Shown in pieces: positions 21,091 to 30,660 of a stretch of 64,000 nt of DNA (within the stretch, counting starts at the first letter, position 1; the number at the start of each line of letters is the position of its first letter). The translations under genes were made by a program, and so were the position numbers. This DNA comes from Spodoptera frugiperda (Eukaryota; Arthropoda; Insecta; Lepidoptera; Noctuidae), in NCBI RefSeq assembly GCF_023101765.2, contig NC_064219.1, positions 10,085,774 to 10,149,773 on the forward strand, given 5' to 3'. The notes beneath the pieces are model-generated. The model saw only the letters and a program-made list of their open reading frames with translations. It was not told the origin of the DNA and did no database searches.

Positions 21091-24066
21091 TTAATTATTT
21101 GTGTTTTGTGCAACATTTCTATATTTATCAGCCCTCTGCCTCCTGTTTCTATTGGTAAATATAATAAAGTTCATGTTTAAAATTTTCCTAGTTTTTACAT
21201 CTATATTTTTTAAATCCGAACTTTTGTAATTGACTACTCCAAATGAATATAATAAAACGGGAACTGCAAAACTATTAATAGCTCTAATCAGATTTCTGGA
21301 ATTTAAATGAGAATTTGCGATACGTTTAACTCTTTTGAAGTATTCTTTTTGTAGTCCCTGCCTAACTGTATTGTGTTCTATTTTACCTGATTCGTGTATA
21401 CCTAAATATTTATAGCTTTGATCTCCTTTCAGATTTTCGAATTCCTCACCACTAAGTAATATGTGCCCTACACCTTGATGTTCTACTCGCCTACCTGCCT
21501 TCAAATGCAACACATTACATTTGTCTAGCCCAAAACTCATTCCAATATCAGAAGTGAAAATTTCAGTACTGTCTATTAAGATTGATAGATTGTTTTTAGA
21601 ATTAGAATACAGCTTTAAATCATCCATATACAACAAATGATTTATCGGTGTATCTTTAACTTTATATCCTTTTTCTTTGTATTTATTTAGTATTTGTGAG
21701 AGGGGATTAATTGCTAAACAGAAAAGAAGTGGCGACAATGAATCTCCTTGAAATATACCCCTTTTGATGTAGATCGGGTCTGTAGTAACGGAGTCATTTG
21801 AGCCACGGGCTGTCATGATGACTTTCCATGTAGGCATCGTTATCTCAAGAAAACCTTTGATAGAGTTTGGACATTTATAAAGGTCTAACACTCTCAGCAA
21901 CCATTCATGCGAAACACTATCAAAGGCCTTTCGATAATCCACCCACCCCATACTTAAGTTCTTCTGAGACTGATGTGCGTCTTCGAGTATGGCCTTGTTC
22001 ATCATGAGATGATCTTTACAGCCCCTAGCTCGTCGCCTACAACCTCTCTGTTCAGGTGCGAGTATATTGTTATTATCACAGTGGGTGTACAGTTCGTTTG
22101 CTATTACCGAAGTTAGTAATTTGTACATTGTCGGAAGACACGCAATTGGTCTCCAGTTTTTCGGATCTTGAGTTTGGCTATTTTTAGGTATGAGAATAAC
22201 TTGTCCTGTTGTAAACCAATCTTCTATTGCCTCTGTTTTATTTAAAATTCTTGTAAATAAATCTGCTATATATGGGTGACTGCTGGTTAAATACTTTAAG
22301 TAATAATTTTGAACTTTATCAATACCTGGTGTTTTCCAATTGTGTATCTTCCTCAATGCAATTCGTAGTTTATCTAAACCTATTTCATCCAGATTTGTCT
22401 CTTCAATATTGCTCATTGCTGTTTCTATTTCTGTAATCCATTCCGCGTTTTTATTGTAACTAATAGGTTGTGATAGTATTGATGCCCAGAAATGTTGTAT
22501 TTCGTCTTTCGTCGGTAAACTGTTTATAGTATTAGTATGTTCTGAAAGTGACTTGTAGAATTTATGTTGGTTCTCCTGAAACATTATGTTTTGCGTTTTT
22601 CTTTTATCTATGTCGTCGTATCTTTTTAGTCTAGCGGATAGTGCTTTAATTTTTTGTTTTATTATTTCCATAGTATTATCACGATCATTGTCACTGAAAA
22701 TATTGTATTTATCGAATAGTTTATTTTTAATGTTATTTATTTTCCTACTATTTATTCCACTTCTAATTTCTGTTAACCTACCTAGTTCTTTTCTAAAATC
22801 TTCTATTTTATTTTTAATTCTTAATTTCCAAGGGGGGTCTTTTTTGGGTTTCGGTTTATTGTTTAATGTATATGGAGTCTGGTTGTTGATTTTAATCAAC
22901 GTACGAGCTACTGCATATATAACATCGTTTATGTGACGTAATGAATTATCAAATTCTAAAACACTCGGGAGGTATTTATTTATTATTTGCATGTTAGCTA
23001 TAAACGATTTTGAAAATTTTGGTTTCGGCAAAAACTTTCTATCTTTAATGTCGGTGGCTCTAACTTCAGCTAATATTTGTAAAAACTCTACTATAACAGG
23101 ATGTTGGTCTTCATGAATCTCTACAATTTCTGTATTATCTGTGTTAATAGTTGGTGAATTTGCTTCAATTTCCATAGTCGTTCTTTCGTGTGATGTAATA
23201 GGCACAGGTGTCGTGATTGCGTCTTGTTGGAAATCTATTTCTGTTACAGGGGAATCATTTAAAGGTTCAATAGGTGAGTTCTGCACTTTGAGTTTAATTT
23301 GGGCTAAAACTTCGTCTGATATAAGTCTACGGTTAAGTATCGTGCGAGCTTGGTTTGAAAGTTTATTTCCGTCAAATCTATGTATTTTTGGGTTATCAGG
23401 GTTTCGGGAGCAGAACAAATCATAGAATCTTTTAATATAGCCCGTTCCACCAGTTTTAGCTTTGAAATAACAAAACATTAGTTCATGCTGTTCTTCCGTA
23501 GTCCATTTTCTTCTACTATCTATATTGTCAAGTGTGTGTGAGTTTGTGTTAGGTGTTGGTGATTGTGTGATTGATATCGGTGTGTGAGATCTAGAATTAT
23601 TGGGTGTTAGTGTTGTTGAGTGTTCGGAAATTAAGCTAACTGTATCCACTGTTTGTTCTGCTTTGTTTTTAATTAAAGCTAATTCTTCTTTAGATATGGC
23701 TTTACCATTAAGTATTATTCGGGCTTGATTGGAAAGCTTATTTCCATCTAGCTTATGAACTTTAAAATTGTTTGGGTTTCTTTGTTTAAATGTATTATAT
23801 AGTCGTTTGAGATATCCTGGTCCTTCTGCTTTAGATTTAAAATAACAAAACATGAGTTCTCGTTGTTCTTCTATTGACCACTTTCTTATTCTTAAATTAT
23901 CTTCTGAACTTGTCGTGGTCTGAAGTGCGGAGGTACCGGCAACACTTTGGGTCAAAGACCCGCATTGCAAAGCATCCTCGGCGTGACGGTTGTGTTCGGC
24001 TGTTGCATTTTCAGGTTCCCCGACTCTAGCCCGCCTGTTCAGCGTAGAGCCACTGACGGTTCGCAT
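21091..24066 (-). CDS. R4-like retrotransposon ORF, DNA-binding and reverse transcriptase part
   Basis: 991 codons from an ATG at 24066. Residues ~60-135 and ~186-262 are two copies of one Myb/SANT-like domain (RKWSIEEQRELMFCYFK and RKWTTEEQHELMFCYFK, each followed by a GNKLSNQAR motif). In R2/R4-clade elements such domains bind the target DNA. A low-complexity linker follows. The RT spans ~570-960: NWRPIACLPTMYKL (637-650), EQRGCRRRARGCKDHL (672-687, characteristic of this clade), motif A VDYRKAFD (709-716), IFQGDSLSPLL (771-781) and catalytic YMDD (813-816), all intact. The frame runs off its track after LNMNFIIF. The GGRGL motif expected next is in another frame at 21129-21143, so the ~24 C-terminal residues here are out-of-frame and not native. 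The product would act at the target site by target-primed reverse transcription. Confidence 0.85.
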   Translation of the reverse strand: MRTVSGSTLNRRARVGEPENATAEHNRHAEDALQCGSLTQSVAGTSALQTTTSSEDNLRIRKWSIEEQRELMFCYFKSKAEGPGYLKRLYNTFKQRNPNNFKVHKLDGNKLSNQARIILNGKAISKEELALIKNKAEQTVDTVSLISEHSTTLTPNNSRSHTPISITQSPTPNTNSHTLDNIDSRRKWTTEEQHELMFCYFKAKTGGTGYIKRFYDLFCSRNPDNPKIHRFDGNKLSNQARTILNRRLISDEVLAQIKLKVQNSPIEPLNDSPVTEIDFQQDAITTPVPITSHERTTMEIEANSPTINTDNTEIVEIHEDQHPVIVEFLQILAEVRATDIKDRKFLPKPKFSKSFIANMQIINKYLPSVLEFDNSLRHINDVIYAVARTLIKINNQTPYTLNNKPKPKKDPPWKLRIKNKIEDFRKELGRLTEIRSGINSRKINNIKNKLFDKYNIFSDNDRDNTMEIIKQKIKALSARLKRYDDIDKRKTQNIMFQENQHKFYKSLSEHTNTINSLPTKDEIQHFWASILSQPISYNKNAEWITEIETAMSNIEETNLDEIGLDKLRIALRKIHNWKTPGIDKVQNYYLKYLTSSHPYIADLFTRILNKTEAIEDWFTTGQVILIPKNSQTQDPKNWRPIACLPTMYKLLTSVIANELYTHCDNNNILAPEQRGCRRRARGCKDHLMMNKAILEDAHQSQKNLSMGWVDYRKAFDSVSHEWLLRVLDLYKCPNSIKGFLEITMPTWKVIMTARGSNDSVTTDPIYIKRGIFQGDSLSPLLFCLAINPLSQILNKYKEKGYKVKDTPINHLLYMDDLKLYSNSKNNLSILIDSTEIFTSDIGMSFGLDKCNVLHLKAGRRVEHQGVGHILLSGEEFENLKGDQSYKYLGIHESGKIEHNTVRQGLQKEYFKRVKRIANSHLNSRNLIRAINSFAVPVLLYSFGVVNYKSSDLKNIDVKTRKILNMNFIIFTNRNRRQRADKYRNVAQNTNN

Positions 24067-24078
24067 GCTGAGACGTCC

Positions 24079-24115
24079 ATGAACAATTAATATATATATA
24101 TATATATATTAATTG

Positions 24116-24120
<5 letters not shown>
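24079..24120. repeat. Perfect 42-bp palindrome at the R4-like 5' junction
   Basis: Half-site ATGAACAATTAATATATATAT, then its exact mirror. The outer ATGAACAATTAA arm on one side is the element's own 5' leader, and the other side is an inverted copy of it, separated by (TA)n. A longer (TA)n follows at 24119-24146. Confidence 0.9.
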
Positions 24121-24153
<33 letters not shown>

Positions 24154-24160
24154 TATATAT

Positions 24161-24364
24161 TAATATTATAAAGCTGAAGAGTTTGTTTGTTTGATTGTTT
24201 GTTTGTTTGTTTGAACGCGCTAATCTCCGGAACTACTAGTCCGATTTGAATAATTCTTTTTGTGTTGAATAGTGCATTTATCGAGGAAGGTTATAGGCTA
24301 AAACATCACGCTATGACCAATAGGAGCCAAGCAGAGCGGGTGAAACCGCGCGGAAGTAGCTAGT
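24161..24364 (+). mobile_element. Helitron-like (Lep1-type) repeat, 3' end CTAGT
   Basis: AT-rich start (ATATTATAAAGCTGAAGAG), (TTTG)n at 24181-24213, CTCCGGAACTACTAGTCCGA, TTTATCGAGGAAGGTTATAG, ACATCACGCTATGACCAATA and GGTGAAACCGCGCGGAAG, ending in CTAGT (24360-24364). This matches the lepidopteran non-autonomous Helitron style. The R4-like element sits against its AT-rich 5' end. Confidence 0.7.
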
Positions 24365-24480
24365 AAATAAATAAAGTGAGAAATTTCCAAATTCTGACAT
24401 CTAGTACTAAATTCAAAAACATAGCTAAATTCATAATAATAGGTTTTCAAACATAAAAGTTATCGTACATATATATCCAT

Positions 24481-24594
24481 GCCCAAAATAACAATTCGTG
24501 GATCTTACAAAGAGTTGTTCCGTGCGGAAATTGAACCCGCTACACGTTGCACGAAGCCGGTTACCGAGCCACCGCGTCAACCGTAACACTTAGT
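24481..24594 (-). repeat. tRNA-like SINE family A, 3'-truncated
   Basis: Minus strand: GGTTGACGCGGTGGCTCGGT, GCAACGTGTAGCGGGTTCAA, CGGAACAACTCTTTG and ACGAATTGTTATTTTGGGC, then the tail is missing. Confidence 0.75.
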
Positions 24595-24654
24595 AACGAC
24601 GTGTTGTCAACTAGAACACTGTACTACCTGGCTGTGTAGTCAATTGTAGTGTAT

Positions 24655-24795
24655 CTTAACAGATAATATCTGATGGTAAGCAATTGGCGCTACCCATAGA
24701 CACCCTCAACACCAAAAGCGTTACAAATGTTTTGTTGGTCTTAAAAGGGGGATGGCAATTAGGTCTATATACCTACTCTAGTTCGTAACATATCA
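24655..24795 (+). repeat. Fragment of the TGATGGTAAGC repeat
   Basis: ATATCTGATGGTAAGCAATT, GGCGCTACCCATAGACACCC and AACACCAAAAGCGTTACAAA resemble a common lepidopteran repeat, also seen nested at 4421-4480. Confidence 0.5.
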
Positions 24796-24948
24796 CACTA
24801 ATATTATAAATGTAAAAGTTCGTTTGTTTGGGTGTTTTTCTGACAATGACACTGAAACTACAGAACGGATTTTAATGAAATTTGGTATACAGACAGGATA
24901 TAAGCTGACTTAGGTGATAGGATACTTTTAATCCAAGCAAGTTTCTAC
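24796..24948 (+). mobile_element. Helitron-like repeat, 3'-truncated
   Basis: ACTAATATTATAAATGTAAA, GTTCGTTTGTTTGGGTG, GAACGGATTTTAATGAAATT, TGGTATACAGACAGGATATA and AGGTGATAGGATACTTTTAA in Lep1 order. The GCGGGTGAAACCGC ... CTAGT end is absent. Confidence 0.65.
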
Positions 24949-26160
24949 ATAAAAATATAAACCATAGCTTAATCAAGATGTTAGGAAGAAGTACAACAAT
25001 TTATTACGTCAGAATATTTGATAGAACATCGTTTCGTTACCGGGTTTACGAGATTATTTCTTGTCTGTTCCTTGGCATGTCAACAGTCATAATCATGTTG
25101 CTGATTAAGGTAACTGGAAGTGGTATCTTATTTTTTCTTTTTCTTGAACAAAATCAAAATTCTTCTAAATTCTCCACTACGCAGGAGATATTATAGTGTA
25201 TAAGTGTGTGTGCAAACACAGATGCATTTTATCTTCCCTCAGTCTATGGCTGCGTTGGGATAGTAGACCGACACGACTGCAGCACAAAAAATATTTTAGT
25301 AAAAAATTAACAAAAACTGTTTCTGTATCACGATCACATTCAAAGTCAAAGTCGAAATTATTTATTTTAAGCAGAACGAGGGCACTTTAGAACTTCAAAG
25401 CAAACATAACAATATTTAAAAAAAATCTGTCTATCGGTCGGTCCTCTAGTGAGGCTATTTGATCGTTCCAAAGAGGTTCCTATGGAGAAGAACAAACAAA
25501 AATACTCTTATATTTTATGTCATTAGCCTGTATCTATCCACTACTAGAAATAGCATACTAGTAAACCTCTCCCATAGCTAGTATGCCATCAAGCCCAACC
25601 TTTAATTTAACACAAAATAAATCACATAAAAATGCAAATTCACCATAAAAAACTGCAATTGATTTATGCACCAATATTTTATGCACATCACGGCTTTATT
25701 TATTACACATTAATTTTATTGGCAGCCATAACAAAAACTAGTTATATTTTACTTTTTTGCTCAAAAACCCGAAGAGATATTTTGCTATACAATTTTCTCG
25801 AAGCTGTGAACAAATTCGCTAGACATGTCAAGATTATCTGCAGACGATTTACGACCTACGATATTGGATTCGGTACACAAGTTCATCAGATAATAATTTT
25901 GCTATAAAATAAACATTTTATGATAGAAAACAAACGGTTTTATATTCAATATGAAACTGTTTACTGTTTTTACGTAAAAATTGTAAAGAAACAGACCATT
26001 TGGTTGGTTGGTATTAATTCGATGAAAAACTTAGTTTTCTTAAAATTTCTAGCTGTATATTGACGGCAGTGAAGAGTACGTTTATACAGGATCAGCAGGG
26101 TCGATTAAGGGACTAGGCAACAGCAATAAGTGACAAATCTGAACCTAAACTGCAAAACCA
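24949..26160. other. Non-coding, with a scrap of a lepidopteran repeat
   Basis: At 25196-25290 GCAAACACAGATGCATTTTA and TATGGCTGCGTTGGGATAGT AGACCGACACGACTGCAG resemble a known dispersed moth repeat, much diverged. The remainder is AT-rich, with short frames lacking any domain. Confidence 0.4.
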
Positions 26161-26410
26161 CCTCGTTGGTCAACAAGTCGTAAGTGCGACTGTCGGGCAA
26201 GGGATCTTGGATTCGATTCGTACTTTTCTCAGAATAGCACGGAGTTTGGAATTGTGTCTAGTATAAGGCTATAGACTCTCCCCCTATCACATGGGACTTA
26301 TAACAAAAATTTTAAAAAGTGGGTGTACATCGTACAGTGGCATTACGTACCATAATGTGCACCTCTGCCTAAACCTTCAGGGATAAAAGGCGTTACAACA
26401 CTGTCAACCC
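26161..26410 (+). repeat. tRNA-derived SINE, second family (S2), near full length
   Basis: Head CCTCGTTGGTCAACAAGTCG TAAGTGCGACTG, B-box-like ATTCGATTCG, then ATAGCACGGAGTTTGGAATT, CCCTATCACATGGGACTTAT, GTGGGTGTACATCGTACAG, ATAATGTGCACCTCTGCCTA and the GGGATAAAAGGCG end. It pairs with the inverted copy at 58405-58685. Confidence 0.75.
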
Positions 26411-27098
26411 CTTTGACCCTCATACTAAAGTATGCCTTTTATCCTCCTCCTCCTCCTCCTGCGAACTTGCAAACCACTTTTAAGTAGAATACCTATACTC
26501 CAAGAGGGAACTATTGATGATTGACGACTGTTGATGATAATGATTTTCAAATATTGTATTCAGTATTTAATTTCAAACATTTCTGGCAAAGTAAAGTTTG
26601 TTTAATCTAAAGATATTTTATTTTTAGGATATTACGCTCAAGCCGCATCCAGCAAACGATCTTTTTACATCCCGACCTCGATAAACACGCCTAAAGGGTG
26701 ATGACGTCATAATTCCGTTCCACAAAACACTCCGTCCCTTTTTATCATAATGTCTCTTTCGCACCGAATGGGTTATTAAGTGTGAGCGGTATCGTGCGGT
26801 TTTTTGGGGATAAATTAAAGGGTGCTCTGTTACATGTCTATATTTATGAAAAGTTAATTTGGTTATACTGATATTGCTTTTGAGAGGGAATTTGTACTGT
26901 TATCGCTTATGAAAATGAAGCTTAATAACATAGTATAAAAAATTACTCAAAATAACTAAAAAAAAACCGGTATATTACGTCGCTTGTGCTTTTGAGCTAT
27001 AATTATATATTAATGGCGATCTAGTGGATTTAAACAAGTAGACAAATTGGTTTAATCCTGGATTTTTCTATTTAAAACATGCCATAAAGATTAGTAGA
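26411..27098. other. Unique non-coding; (TCC)n at 26448-26460
   Basis: The part at 26620-26830 is non-repetitive and GC-richer than its surroundings (AAGCCGCATCCAGCAAACGA, GGTGATGACGTCATAATTCC with a CRE-like TGACGTCA, GAGCGGTATCGTGCGG). It could hold a regulatory element; no frame is convincing. Confidence 0.35.
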
Positions 27099-27368
27099 TA
27101 ATTTTATTATAACTTTCGTGAGACAAACTAAATTAATTATTATGTTATCGGTTTATTTACGTAACTGTTTGACGAGCAACTCGACTAGTTTCAATCCATA
27201 CTAGAGGCTCATATTCGTAGTACTGTACTTTAGAGTATCAGCGTGACGTCGCATGTTGCGGAATGCTGCTCATGAATATGAACATCTAGCATAGCTTGAA
27301 ACTAGTTGAGTTCCTCGTCACACAGTTACATGAGTAAGCCGATAACATAATAATTAAATTAGTATGTA
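27099..27368. mobile_element. Foldback MITE family D, full-length copy
   Basis: Long terminal inverted arms: TTATAACTTTCGTGAGACAA, ATTATTATGTTATCGG and GACTAGTTTCAA on the left, mirrored on the right as TTGAAACTAGTTGAGTTCCT, CGTCACACAGTTACATGAGT and ATAACATAATAATTAAATTA. The centre holds GACGTCGCATGTTGCGGAAT GCTGCTCATGA. It has no coding capacity. Confidence 0.7.
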
Positions 27369-27837
27369 TTTGGTTGGCAAACACCTAGTTTTTCTTCTAC
27401 AATAATACAAGCAACTGACGAAAATTCTACTTAAGGTAAGTGTACCTCATCGTTCCTTTAGGGAATAACAACCATAATATTATGCCATGTTTACACAGCA
27501 TCTATTTTCTTCATAATTTAGGTAGTATAATGAAGACAAGCGAATATCGCCTATTGTGTACACCTAGCTCATTAATATACAAAATAAGAACACAATAAAA
27601 GTTCCCTGTCTGAATATTTAACCCAGTTTAGTGGGTGAGCAGGGAAGTAGCTCATTACCTTAATTATGCGGTACATCCCGTCTTCTGAGTTGAGCGGTGT
27701 TGTGGTAGCGGAGAGCGGTTGAGACAAATGAGTTTGGAGGAAGAATGTTAGACATATTTTAATGGAAAGTGGTGACAAAATGTTTTGGTAATGCAAGTTA
27801 AATTGTTGCCTGTTATGTTCTTAATTAACCAATATAA

Positions 27838-28035
27838 TAAGGATGATGACGGGGTATAAAAATAAAAATCTATTTAGTAAGTCAGTTAGGTAATGAAAAA
27901 ATAAAAATATTATACTTATATTTTCGAAAGTATTGGTTTCCGCAAAAAAAAATATGTGTCTAATATTTTAAAATAATCTACAAGACAATCATTAAAACAA
28001 AAATTTTTCATTTACCCTTATTTTTTACATTTAAT
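27838..28035 (+). repeat. Dispersed repeat family J, short copy
   Basis: Shares GATGATGACGGGGTAT, AATCTATTTAGT-GT-GTTAGGTAATG, TTCGAAAGTATT and CTACAAGACA with 38077-38398, but lacks about 130 bp present in that copy's centre. Confidence 0.55.
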
Positions 28036-28045
28036 GGGTCGACGT

Positions 28046-28327
28046 TTGGCCGCTATCTCACCTGATGGTAAGTGATGATGCGGCCTACGGTGGAGCACGT
28101 CTGCCCATAAGCAACCTATTCACTCAGGCCTTGAAGACACCCAAGTTATACCCATCAGGAAACACAGACTCCGGCAAGGAGTTCCACTCCCTAGCAGTTC
28201 GCACAAGGAAGCTTGAAGCGAAGCGCTTCGTGCGAGTGGGTGGGATATCTACCATGAAGCGGTGACGCCTCGCCGATTGTCTTGTGGTTCGATGATGAAA
28301 AGGACTAGGGGGAATCAAGTTGTGCAA
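28046..28327 (-). pseudogene. 3' end of a CR1-like LINE reverse-transcriptase ORF
   Basis: Minus strand encodes the typical C-terminal tail of such ORFs: DIPPTRTKRFASSFLVRTAR, EWNSLPESVFPDGYNLGVFK. It is interrupted by one TGA at 28124-28126 (where CGA for Arg would fit) and then continues VNRLLMGRRAPP to a TAG at 28085-28087. A short 3' tail (CACTTACCATCAGGTGAG, with a small hairpin CACTTACCATCAGGTGAG in part self-complementary) follows. The catalytic RT is missing; this is a standard 5'-truncated LINE insertion. The clade name is from remembered similarity of the tail. Confidence 0.65.
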
Positions 28328-29699
28328 TTCCCCCGCACACTCTCCGAAAAATCTACGACGACATCACATCACACATCTAAGACGTCACCCTATTCAAGAC
28401 TTCATGCGAAAATTATTATGTATCTAAAAAAAGTATCAAAAAAACCTCAAATATATTTATACGATCCAAAAGACATAATAAATATACACCTAAACTTACC
28501 TTCAGCAACAAAGTGACCAAGAAAACAATTCACACATACAATTCGTTATTTTATTCCAAATACACCAAGAAGTATAATAAAATCACAAATTCGTTGGCAA
28601 CCCTCAGAAAATGGCTCCTATTTATCACCCACCTTTTTCACGCTCTAAAAACTCTTTCCACGCCTGTTTTGTCACGTTTAATAAATTAAAATATTATAAG
28701 ACGTCACGCCGTGTTGGGTACAAACTCCGCTTGTTATGTGGGCCCTTAATGTGAGGTGGTGGGCCCATAAACATACACCTGAGATTGTGTGAGTTCATGC
28801 TATCTAGGTCTTGGGTGGTATGTGTAGTAGTTATCTTATTTTTAAGTGTCGTAATAGTAGTTAAACGTGTATAATTATGACTATGACTGATATTCCAGAA
28901 TGAATTATTGTTATGTTTGTCCTCAAAAAGGTAAGAAATCTTTTCTAAAATTACCAGTGACTCTTTTTTTCTAATAGAGTGATAAGTAACTTAATAGAAG
29001 AAGATTATGTTGGTAAATTAGGGTTATAATTGTGAAATTCGTTTTTATACATCGACTCTCGATATTTCAAACCTTTGATAATTCGAACCTCTTAGTAAAT
29101 TTAAACTTATCACGAGGTCCCTAGAAAATATATTTATATTTCGAAAACTAAAGTTTCTTTTTTATATTATATCCTATAGATTTTATTTATAAATAAAAAT
29201 AAATTGTTCCAAACTCGTAACAAAAACATAAAAATAACAAATACCAAAGTATCGATGACGTCGGTAACATATTTATATTTTTATAATGATAAATTTAACC
29301 CTGCCGTGACGCAGCGTATCAAGGCAGAAATCTGTGTATCCTGCCAAAAATAAATAATTCACTTTAACCGTCATTCCTCGGGTATATTTATACCAATTTT
29401 ATTCAACCTCGATAATACATGTCAAGCGAAGGTTTTCGGGTTAATCTTAAATGCGCGGATCGTAAAACATAAATTCGTTCACGATACGAATATCAAATGA
29501 TCTTTAAACGCCATTTTTTTTTCTTTTACAAATAAGTATTCTTATTTTCTTATCTTGAAAATGGTGTCTGGTTTGTCGAATTCGTTTTAGGGTTATGTAA
29601 AATATTGCTCGAGGGATTTTGGGGGTTAATTAGGGAACAGATAAGGTTGGTATTTATTATGAATAGAATTTGTGGTGTTCTTAGAAGAAAAGGTTTTAC
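28328..29699. other. Non-repetitive non-coding DNA
   Basis: No family copies. Several GC-richer patches (CACGCCGTGTTGGGTACAAA near 28708, CTGCCGTGACGCAGCGTATC at about 29303, GCGCGGATCGTAAAACAT at about 29453) lie in AT-rich DNA. Possibly intronic or regulatory; no splice-supported exon is seen. Confidence 0.35.
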
Positions 29700-29808
29700 C
29701 GCCGTATTCAGAGTCATTTAATAGTTACTTAGCGATTGTTTTACGAACAAAATCATTACTAAGGAATAGTATAAGAAATCATGAAATGTTTCTGAGTGCG
29801 GCAGTTAA
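29700..29808. repeat. Foldback MITE family E, copy 2
   Basis: Left arm CCGCCGTATTCAGAGTCATT TAATAGTTACTTA mirrors the right arm TAAGAAATCATGAAATGTTT CTGAGTGCGGCAGT. The centre TACGAACAAAATCATTACTA AGGAATAGT is the inverse of that at 7010-7131. Confidence 0.65.
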
Positions 29809-30547
29809 CGCATGATGATTTGATTACTATGAACTTTGATTTTATAATATTCGAGCAGAATCATGTCATTGTGATGCTATTATTTCTGATTAAACGAATA
29901 CAAGATAGGTGTGACGATCTAAAAATTAGACAAACATCTTCCTATGTTACTTAATCGATAAAATGTTACCCTTTTTCATTTGTTTATTTTTTTCATCTTG
30001 TTTTTTTTTTGCTGACTTATAAAGTTTGGTCCTCACGACACAGGCAATCTTAGTGTGGGGCTAAAACCAAATATAAAATGTAAGCTGAAGTTTTTGTTGA
30101 TAAACGTATTTTTTATAATAATATATTCAATGAATTTTCGACAGCAACAGACTATTTTGAATGCGAACAAATTGAAATCATACCCTAGTCAGATGAACAT
30201 TGAGACTAATATTAATAAAAGAAAGCGTTTAATTTTGAATCTTACAACAATAAAATAAAATCACTTTTCGAAGAAACATCCCGAGAGATGTTGTCCCCTT
30301 TATTAAAGATATTAAAGATGGCTACTGTGTCACTTGGAGACATTTATTTCAAACTGTTAGCTTCTGAATAAGATTGATGATTTAATATTGTTTCTGATTA
30401 AAATGTTTAGCCATTTGAAAATAAAGTGATTATTCAAATGCTTCAATCAATCTGGAGATGAATAAAACATATTTACTATGATTAAATATATAAAAAATAG
30501 ATAAATCTTTGTAGGACTTTTTCTTGTACAAAAGTTTAATTCTATAA
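29809..30547. other. Non-coding, with a SINE-A tail scrap at 30028-30062
   Basis: GGTCCTCACGACACAGGCAA TCTTAGTGTGGGG is the last ~35 bp of family A. The 67-codon frame over it (30055-30258) shows no domain. Confidence 0.4.
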
Positions 30548-30660
30548 TAGAAAATTGAATTGCTAAACGCACATCTCGAAAACAGCTGAACCAATTGCGT
30601 AAAAATTTACAAAAATGCACAGAAAATTTTCTTAGGCGAAAAGAACTTCGTGAGGTAGAC
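30548..30660 (+). repeat. Dispersed repeat family K, copy 2
   Basis: ATTGCTAAACGCACATCTCG AAAACAGCTGAACCAATTGC, then CAGAAAATTTTCTTAGGCGA. It aligns with 43838-43945. Confidence 0.55.

Larger units (their letters stand above)
20019..24085 (-). mobile_element. R4/Dong-type non-LTR retrotransposon, near full length
   Basis: A single-ORF, restriction-like-endonuclease LINE on the minus strand. The order is: short 5' leader, tandem Myb-like domains, reverse transcriptase, CCHC finger, PD-D endonuclease, about 70 bp of 3' UTR, then A-rich and TA-rich DNA. Both sides are TA repeats (19950-20018 and 24089-24150), consistent with an element that targets simple AT repeats as Dong does with TAA; the family assignment rests on domain order and RT motifs. 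The copy is inactivated between RT and endonuclease by a frameshift and a stop. The 5' boundary is approximate because it merges into a palindrome (24079-24120). Confidence 0.82.

Noticed and set aside
28905..28980. Short frame MNYCYVCPQKG followed by a GTAAG donor-like site
   Set aside because: A C-x2-C pair and an FLKLP word recall zinc-finger starts, but the frame stops after about 25 codons and nothing else supports a gene.
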